A stretch of 8,227 nt of DNA from Clostridia bacterium (GTDB lineage: Bacteria; Bacillota; Clostridia; Lutisporales; Lutisporaceae), in assembly GCA_029256365.1 (NCBI GenBank), contig JAQSYB010000071.1, positions 1-8,227 on the forward strand. Reading direction: 5' to 3'. The position numbers were made by a program, and so were the translations under genes. The notes beneath the pieces are model-generated. The model worked only from the letters and a program-made list of their open reading frames with translations. It had not been told where the DNA came from and did no database searches. How positions within the stretch are numbered: position 1 is the first letter of the stretch; each line of letters begins with the position of its first letter. Positions 1 through 4,428 of the stretch are shown here, piece after piece.

Positions 1-20
1 TTATGAAATGTTTTTTGCAT
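1..20 (-). CDS. 5' end of a divergent gene, cut by the left window edge (hypothetical)
   Basis: Only the first six codons are visible (ATG at 20..18, reading M-Q-K-T-F-H and then leaving the window), so no function can be given. The gene is called from its signals, not its coding content. An AGAGGTGA Shine-Dalgarno stretch ends six bases before the ATG, and a sigma-A-type promoter lies at the right distance upstream on the same strand. It is transcribed away from the histidine kinase gene, with about 260 bases between the two start codons. Divergent placement next to a two-component system makes it a possible regulatory target, but that is inference only. Confidence 0.55.
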
Positions 21-54
21 TTAATTCACCTCTCGAACTATTCGTACAATGAAC

Positions 55-83
55 ATATTAGCATTTTTTTATTACCACGTCAA
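55..83 (-). promoter_or_regulatory. Sigma-A-type promoter for the divergent left-edge gene
   Basis: On the minus strand the -35 box TTGACG (83..78) is followed by a 17-base spacer and the -10 box TAATAT (60..55). Spacing is optimal and the boxes each differ from consensus at only one or two positions. The predicted transcript would start near 48, giving a leader of about 28 bases before the ATG at 20. Confidence 0.7.
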
Positions 84-111
84 TATAGAATCTTTATAAG
101 CTGATTTTAAA

Positions 112-173
112 TAGTGGCAATAAAATTCTATTATTATAACTATTAATTAGTGGCTTATGCAATGCTATTATTA
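112..173 (+). repeat. Imperfect tandem repeat upstream of the kinase promoter, candidate operator
   Basis: A two-part motif occurs twice: TAGTGGC at 112-118 with CTATTATTA at 128-136, and TAGTGGC at 148-154 with CTATTATTA at 165-173. The unit repeats every 36-37 bases, and the spacer between the two halves is 9 bases in the first copy and 10 in the second. The array lies between the two divergent promoters and ends 14 bases before the kinase -35 box, a common place for an activator or autoregulator to bind. In such AT-rich DNA the CTATTATTA half could match by chance; the GC-containing TAGTGGC half is the more telling part. Confidence 0.45.
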
Positions 174-187
174 AGAAAGTTTTTGAA

Positions 188-216
188 TTGACAATTAAAA
201 TATAATAATCTAATAT
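188..216 (+). promoter_or_regulatory. Sigma-A promoter of the two-component system
   Basis: A perfect -35 box TTGACA (188-193), a 17-base spacer and a -10 box TAATAT (211-216) form a near-consensus promoter, with a transcript start expected near 223. A second -10-like TATAAT lies at 201-206 but has no matching -35 box at a proper distance. An ATG at 218 falls between the -10 box and the expected start of transcription, so it cannot be the start codon of a transcript from this promoter. Confidence 0.8.
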
Positions 217-269
217 TATGTCATTATTAAAATGGTTATATTATTGTTTTAAACCAATGACCCATTTGC

Positions 270-275
270 GAGGTG
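270..275 (+). promoter_or_regulatory. Ribosome binding site that sets the kinase start at 284
   Basis: GAGGTG at 270-275 sits eight bases before the ATG at 284. The upstream in-frame ATG at 218 has no Shine-Dalgarno sequence before it, only AT-rich promoter DNA. The site therefore favours the shorter protein. Confidence 0.75.
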
Positions 276-283
276 TATTACTT

Positions 284-1687
284 ATGCTCTACTCTGGAAG
301 TATTTATATTGTTCTCTTTTTTATTTATGGAATAAGCTTTTTCACTATGGGTGTAATTGCTTTGCAGCAGAACATTCAAAAAGAAACTAATTTTCCTCTT
401 CTAAAAGCCATACACATTTTAGGTTTATTTGGAGTCTTGCATGGATTTGTTGAGTGGCTTATCATGTTTGTCATTGCCGACATATTTCCTAAGGAGAAGC
501 TTATTTTCCTGATGGCTGCTGTACTTTTAAATGCACTGTCTTTTACCATACTATTGTACTTTGGTATAAAAGTAATTGATTATAAAGGGCGGGGTAATTT
601 ACAATTGAAATGGCTGCCTTGGTTGATATTTGTTGTGTGGCTATTTTTTTATGGGAGTAGTACCATTAGCAATGGTGAAATATCCTTTAGAACAAATCTT
701 GATTTTGATACATTATGCAGATATTTTATAGGTTTTCCTGCAGCAATACTTACTGCATCAGCACTTTTTTACAATGCAAAAGCTTTCGAAACTATGAAGT
801 TAAGAAAGACAGCACTTAAATTTAGGCTATTGGCTGCTTCATTTATATCCTATGGAATTTTTGCAGGATTGTTGGTTAATGAGCGGGATTTCTTTCCTGC
901 AAATATTATTAATAAGCAAGCCTTCCTTGAGCTGTTTGGTTTCCCGGTTGAACTTGGCAGAATGCTATCTGCAATATGCATTACGATTTTATTTATTGTT
1001 ATAATTGATATTTTTCGTTTAGAAAATGATATAATCATGCAAAACCTTATGCAAGAACGGGTAGCTAGCCAAGAAAGGCGTAGGCTGGGACGAGATCTTC
1101 ATGATGGAATAATACAAGATCTTTTTGCATCAGGACTGCAGCTTGAAAATCTTTTAGAAGAAAATGACGTAAATTTTTTACATAGTGAGCTTAAGCAAAT
1201 AAAAGGAAATTTGAATGATGGAATACAAAAGGTCCGTGAATTTATAGAAAAGGTTTCTACCAAGAGGATGGATTTAGACCAACTTAGGTTACAGTTGGAA
1301 GAAACAATTAATAATTTTAAAAAAATAAGCAAAGCTAGTATACAACTGGATTACGAAATACCTGATGTTACACTTCGTTTTGTATCTTCCGATAAATTAA
1401 CGCAGATTTATTATATTATACAAGAAGCAATCAGTAACTCTGTTAAGCATTCGAATGCTGCTGAAATTAAGGTAAAGATTGGCTTTGACTTAAGATCCAT
1501 TATTGTTGAAATAAAAGACAATGGAAAGGGTTTTCATAAAGGTACTGCAAGAAGCGATAGAAAATATGGACTAACCTCAATGCAAGAACGTGCCGCCTCA
1601 ACCAATGGAATATTAAATATTAGCAGCGATAACAAAGGCACAATAATAACGTTAATTGTACCTTGGGAGGAAGGGTTAAATGAATAA
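284..1687 (+). CDS. Sensor histidine kinase with seven membrane segments (NarL-system, HisKA_3 type)
   Basis: Membrane sensor kinase that autophosphorylates on His and passes phosphate to the regulator encoded next. Numbered from the ATG at 284 (467 residues), about seven hydrophobic helices are visible near 4-27, 41-66, 73-98, 109-127, 145-168, 180-198 and 219-244. A dimerisation and phosphoacceptor helix follows with the motif RDLHDGIIQ (His273). The HATPase domain shows the N box QEAISNSVKH (Asn385), DNGKGF (412-417) and the YGLTSMQERA segment (from 428), typical of the NarX/DesK/LiaS class. No PAS, HAMP or large extracellular domain is apparent, so the signal is probably sensed in or near the membrane. 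The frame is open back to 218, but the promoter and GAGGTG site support 284. It overlaps the regulator gene by 8 bases. The ligand is unknown; the downstream flavin pair suggests a redox state or an electron acceptor. Confidence 0.93.
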   Translation: MLYSGSIYIVLFFIYGISFFTMGVIALQQNIQKETNFPLLKAIHILGLFGVLHGFVEWLIMFVIADIFPKEKLIFLMAAVLLNALSFTILLYFGIKVIDYKGRGNLQLKWLPWLIFVVWLFFYGSSTISNGEISFRTNLDFDTLCRYFIGFPAAILTASALFYNAKAFETMKLRKTALKFRLLAASFISYGIFAGLLVNERDFFPANIINKQAFLELFGFPVELGRMLSAICITILFIVIIDIFRLENDIIMQNLMQERVASQERRRLGRDLHDGIIQDLFASGLQLENLLEENDVNFLHSELKQIKGNLNDGIQKVREFIEKVSTKRMDLDQLRLQLEETINNFKKISKASIQLDYEIPDVTLRFVSSDKLTQIYYIIQEAISNSVKHSNAAEIKVKIGFDLRSIIVEIKDNGKGFHKGTARSDRKYGLTSMQERAASTNGILNISSDNKGTIITLIVPWEEGLNE

Positions 1688-2318
1688 ATCGAAAATAAAG
1701 GTTCTATTAGTAGATGATCATTCCGTAGTAAGATACGGCATCAGATCAATCATCGAAAAAAACCCCTTAATTGAGGTTTGCGAAGAAGCGGAGTCGCTAT
1801 CAGATATGTATATAAAGACAGAATCCTGCAAACCCGATGTTGTTTTATTGGATATGAAGCTTCCGGATGGAGACGGTGTGTCAGGGTGTATTAGGCTTAA
1901 AAGTATATCGCCAGATATTAAAGTCATAATTCTTACAGCCTTTGCAGATGAAAATATTGTATATGAAGCGGTTAAGGCAGGGATAGATGGGTATTTACTT
2001 AAAAATATTGAAGGCAAAGCAATCGCAAAGGCAATTATAGATGTCTACCAAGGAATGTCAATAATTGATCCTAATATTTCGCATAAATTAATGAAAATTA
2101 TACAAAAGGGCAATGATACAGATCAGCCTTTGGCGCCGCAAGAGCGAAATATACTTGAGTTAATTAGTCAAGGGCGAACCAATAAAGAAATAGCCGAATC
2201 ATTATTTCTCTCTGAGAAAACAGTTCGGAATAATGTTAGCAAAATCATGAAAAAAATAAATGTGAATAATAGAACTGAAGCAGCCATGTTTTGGTCGAGA
2301 CAAAAGTCCCTCAGATGA
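1680..2318 (+). CDS. NarL/FixJ-family response regulator
   Basis: DNA-binding partner of the upstream kinase, 212 residues, the normal length for the family. The receiver domain (about 6-122) has the acidic pair Asp12-Asp13, phosphoacceptor Asp58 in VVLLDMKLPDGDG, Thr86 in ILTAFAD and Lys108 in YLLKN, so all phosphorylation residues are present. A LuxR-type helix-turn-helix fills about 150-207, with the classic GRTNKEIAESLFLSEKTV segment. The ATG overlaps the end of the kinase gene by 8 bases, and a GGGAGG site at 1665-1670 lies inside it, so the two are translationally coupled. The last codons double as one arm of a terminator hairpin. The lipoprotein genes directly downstream on the same strand are the most likely targets, by inference from position. 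No DNA-binding site is proven. Confidence 0.95.
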   Translation: MNKSKIKVLLVDDHSVVRYGIRSIIEKNPLIEVCEEAESLSDMYIKTESCKPDVVLLDMKLPDGDGVSGCIRLKSISPDIKVIILTAFADENIVYEAVKAGIDGYLLKNIEGKAIAKAIIDVYQGMSIIDPNISHKLMKIIQKGNDTDQPLAPQERNILELISQGRTNKEIAESLFLSEKTVRNNVSKIMKKINVNNRTEAAMFWSRQKSLR

Positions 2319-2330
2319 GGGACTTTTGTC
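2299..2330 (+). terminator. Hairpin terminator overlapping the end of the response regulator gene
   Basis: A perfect 14-base inverted repeat (2299-2312 and 2317-2330) encloses a four-base loop AGAT. The GC-rich core GTCCCTC/GAGGGAC is followed by TTTTGTCATTCT. The 5' arm and loop encode the last residues, and the stop codon TGA (2316-2318) spans the loop and the 3' arm. It should separate most two-component transcription from the flavin genes, with readthrough possible because the T run is short. The A run before the core could let it work in both directions. Confidence 0.75.
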
Positions 2331-2345
2331 ATTCTAAAGGGACAT

Positions 2346-2374
2346 TTGAGAGATATTTTATCATTCGCTATTTT
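2346..2374 (+). promoter_or_regulatory. Weak candidate promoter for the flavin gene pair
   Basis: TTGAGA (2346-2351), a 17-base spacer and TATTTT (2369-2374) give a poor to moderate sigma-A match. Another -10-like TATATA lies at 2383-2388 with no recognisable -35 box. A terminator ends just upstream, so some promoter is expected here. A weak one would fit control by the neighbouring response regulator. The exact boxes are uncertain. Confidence 0.35.
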
Positions 2375-2397
2375 GATATCATTATATACGAGGAATG

Positions 2398-2411
2398 GTT
2401 AATTAATTAAC
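2398..2411. promoter_or_regulatory. 14-base perfect palindrome before the FMN lipoprotein gene, possible operator
   Basis: GTTAATTAATTAAC reads the same on both strands and ends four bases before the AAGGAGG ribosome binding site. It lies downstream of the weak candidate promoter, a position that suits a repressor or a dimeric regulator. Because it is almost all A and T, chance is a real alternative. Confidence 0.3.
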
Positions 2412-2434
2412 AAACAAGGAGGAGGGAGAAATAT

Positions 2435-2785
2435 ATGAAGAACTTCAAGCAATTATTAGTCTTAGCACTTGTTGTAACACTTCTCTTCGCAGTAGGCTGT
2501 CAAGCCAACACAGGTAAGTATACTGATGGAGTTTACACCGGCAGCGGCGAAGGAAAATTTGGTCCTATGAAAGTGGAAGTAATTGTAGAAAAGGGAAAAA
2601 TCAGTGCCATAAAGGTTGTTGAGCACTCTGAAACACCAGGACTATCAGATTCTATAATTGAAAAAATACCTCAAGAAATTATAAAAGCACAATCTACTGA
2701 AGTAAGCGCAATAAGCGGTGCAACTGTAACAAGTGAAGCAATTATGCAGGCTGTTCAGGATGCTATAAAGGGTGCTAGTAAATAG
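2435..2785 (+). CDS. FMN-binding domain lipoprotein (extracytoplasmic electron carrier)
   Basis: Small surface lipoprotein of 116 residues expected to carry covalently bound FMN and pass electrons to a partner. The signal peptide (MKNFKQ, then a hydrophobic stretch) ends in AVGC, with Cys22 as the lipidation site. One FMN_bind domain fills about 29-114: YTDGVYTGSGEGKFG opens it, EHSETPGL lies mid-domain, and the flavinylation motif SGATVTS follows with Thr97 as the predicted attachment point. ApbE normally attaches FMN at this Thr; no apbE gene is in the window. The family consensus has Asp three residues before SGAT, and here that position is Ser91. The start is well supported by AAGGAGGAGGG upstream. 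The FAD lipoprotein gene begins 72 bases after this one, with no terminator seen between, so the two probably form an operon. Membership of the family is clear; the physiological partner is inferred. Confidence 0.92.
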   Translation: MKNFKQLLVLALVVTLLFAVGCQANTGKYTDGVYTGSGEGKFGPMKVEVIVEKGKISAIKVVEHSETPGLSDSIIEKIPQEIIKAQSTEVSAISGATVTSEAIMQAVQDAIKGASK

Positions 2786-2857
2786 TAAGTCTTATCAAAA
2801 TATCATGAATTCAAAAAAATAAATTTAAATCATTTAAAAATTATTAGGGGGTACATC

Positions 2858-4267
2858 ATGAAGAAAATCGCAATATCAATGTTACTTATTCTGACTATGG
2901 TTGTAGGTATACTAGCAGGTTGCACAAATAGCACTCCAGCACCTGCACCTACTAAGGAAGCCGACAACAATACAACAGATGTTCTAGTTATCGGTGGCGG
3001 TGGAGCTGGTTTAGTAGCTTCAATCACTGCAGCAGAGAATGGCGCAAAGGTTATCTTAGTTGAAAAGATGCCGGCTGTTGGTGGAAATACAATCATTTCT
3101 GCAACGGGTATAACAGCATCTGATACAAAGTTACACGAGGCAGCTGGAAGACCTTTTACAAAAGAAGAGCACTTCAAGAAAACAATGGAAACTAGTAAGG
3201 ATCTTGCAGACGAAAAACTTGTAAAATTACTGGTAGATAGTAGTAATGATGCTTATGAGTGGTTACTAACACTTGGCTTAAAGTATAAGCTAGATCCCAA
3301 AGATGCATTCTGGATCATTCCAGAAGAAGGTCACTATGGTGCCCTTTTGGTTAAGGCTTACCAAGCTGAAGCAGCTAAATACCCTAATATTGATTTAAGA
3401 GTTGAAACGAAGGCAACTGAACTTGTTGTAGAAAATGACAAGGTAGTTGGGGCAAAGGTTACAGGCAAAGATGGCAAAGAGCAAATCATTAAGGCTAAAT
3501 CCGTTATACTTGCAACGGGTGGATTAAACAATGCTCCAGAAATGATTGCTGAATTCAACCCAAAATATGCGGGTGTTAATACAGAAATGACTACTCCAGG
3601 GGCTACAGGTGACGGTATAAAAATGGCACAAGCAATAGGTGCACAACTAAAGGATATGGAACACTTCCAAATGAGACCTTTATCATTAAATGGATACTGG
3701 TTCAAGGAAGTAATCGTTAATGAAGAAGGCAAAGGCGGAATTCTTGTAAACAAGGATGCGAAGAGATTCGTTGATGAAACATTAAAACCTTTGGATTTGG
3801 CTTCAGAAATCCTTAAGCAGCAGGATAAAATGGCATACGTTGTCATTGATTCAGATGTTTTCGCTACTAAAGATGGTGCAAAAATGATAGACAAAGCGAA
3901 GGGTGTTAAGGCTGATACAATAGAAGATCTAGCAAAACAGCTTGGTTTAGACCCCGCAGCTCTTAAGGCAACTATAGATGAGTACAATGCAAAAAATGAC
4001 GCATTTGGAAGAAAGACTTTTGGTAAGGTAGCAACAGCTCCTTTCTATGGAGCTATTACAAAGCCATCAAGCCACTATACAATGGGCGGTGTTGCAATCA
4101 ATGAAAACGCACAAGTGCTTGATAAGGATGGCAATGCAATTGAAGGATTATACGCAGCTGGCGAAATCGTTGGTGGACTTTATGGTGCTGGTCGTGTTGC
4201 TGGCAACAACACCCTTGACGATATCGTATTTGGTAAAATAGCGGCTAAGCATGCAATAGGCAAATAA
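2858..4267 (+). CDS. Extracytoplasmic FAD-dependent reductase, fumarate-reductase/flavocytochrome-c-like lipoprotein
   Basis: FAD_binding_2 family oxidoreductase of 469 residues, anchored outside the membrane. The signal peptide ends in a textbook lipobox LAGC (Cys22) and has no twin Arg, so Sec export is likely; a Pro/Ala linker follows. The FAD dinucleotide fold starts at about 41 with GGGGAG (46-51), then Glu69 ends the next strand in VILVEK, and GGN lies at 75-77. ATGG (219-222) and the closing GEIVGGLYGAGR...GNNTLDDIVFGK region (435-460) complete the FAD domain. Compared by eye with fumarate reductases, His406 (HYTMGG), Glu436 and Arg446 are kept. The usual substrate His in Q-x-H-P is Arg273 (QMRP), and the proton-donor Arg after RFV[ND]E appears to be Pro311. 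The reaction is therefore probably reduction of some other unsaturated compound, perhaps with electrons from the upstream FMN lipoprotein. Ribosome binding site AGGGGG lies six bases before the ATG. The substrate cannot be named. Confidence 0.9.
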   Translation: MKKIAISMLLILTMVVGILAGCTNSTPAPAPTKEADNNTTDVLVIGGGGAGLVASITAAENGAKVILVEKMPAVGGNTIISATGITASDTKLHEAAGRPFTKEEHFKKTMETSKDLADEKLVKLLVDSSNDAYEWLLTLGLKYKLDPKDAFWIIPEEGHYGALLVKAYQAEAAKYPNIDLRVETKATELVVENDKVVGAKVTGKDGKEQIIKAKSVILATGGLNNAPEMIAEFNPKYAGVNTEMTTPGATGDGIKMAQAIGAQLKDMEHFQMRPLSLNGYWFKEVIVNEEGKGGILVNKDAKRFVDETLKPLDLASEILKQQDKMAYVVIDSDVFATKDGAKMIDKAKGVKADTIEDLAKQLGLDPAALKATIDEYNAKNDAFGRKTFGKVATAPFYGAITKPSSHYTMGGVAINENAQVLDKDGNAIEGLYAAGEIVGGLYGAGRVAGNNTLDDIVFGKIAAKHAIGK

Positions 4268-4278
4268 CCCCCTCTCAC

Positions 4279-4314
4279 AAAAAAACTACACGGCTAGAGC
4301 TGTGTAGTTTTTTT
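4279..4314 (+). terminator. Rho-independent terminator after the flavin gene pair
   Basis: Arms 4279-4294 and 4299-4314 pair over 16 bases with one G-U pair and a TAGA loop. The 5' arm begins with seven A and the 3' arm ends in seven T, so it can act on both strands. It begins 11 bases after the stop codon of the FAD lipoprotein. Confidence 0.9.
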
Positions 4315-4366
4315 AATTGAAAATATTTGATAAGTATTATAGAAAAACCTATTATCGTGAGATATG

Positions 4367-4409
4367 AAAAGACCGTTCTTACACTATCTGAAAGTAGAAA
4401 CGGTCTTTT
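4367..4409 (-). terminator. Rho-independent terminator of the minus-strand VWA operon
   Basis: AAAAGACCGTT (4367-4377) pairs perfectly with AACGGTCTTTT (4399-4409). Further imperfect pairing continues inward to 4382/4394 around an 11-base loop. It lies about 20 bases past the stop codon of the VWA gene. The A/T runs on both sides make it able to stop transcription from either direction, so the convergent operons are separated by two terminators. The 52 bases between the two hairpins show nothing else. Confidence 0.85.
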
Positions 4410-4428
4410 ATTTAAATTATTATTACTG

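Noticed and set aside
218..283. N-terminal extension of the kinase from ATG 218
   Set aside because: It begins right after a consensus -10 box and has no ribosome binding site; ATG 284 has GAGGTG at eight bases.
2319..2348. Near-repeat GGGACTTTTG / GGGACATTTG spaced 20 bases apart, as regulator half-sites
   Set aside because: The first copy is simply the 3' arm of the terminator hairpin, so the pair is probably coincidence.
2786..2857. Possible separate promoter or terminator between the two lipoprotein genes
   Set aside because: Only AT-rich spacer without a hairpin or convincing boxes is seen, so one operon is the simpler reading.
3358..3987. Long minus-strand open frame of 209 codons inside the FAD reductase gene
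   Set aside because: It lies wholly opposite a gene with clear domain motifs, and its translation shows no recognisable domain.
4319..4366. Short region between the two convergent terminators, examined for a small RNA or promoter
   Set aside because: No promoter boxes, hairpin or reading frame stands out; it reads as plain AT-rich spacer.
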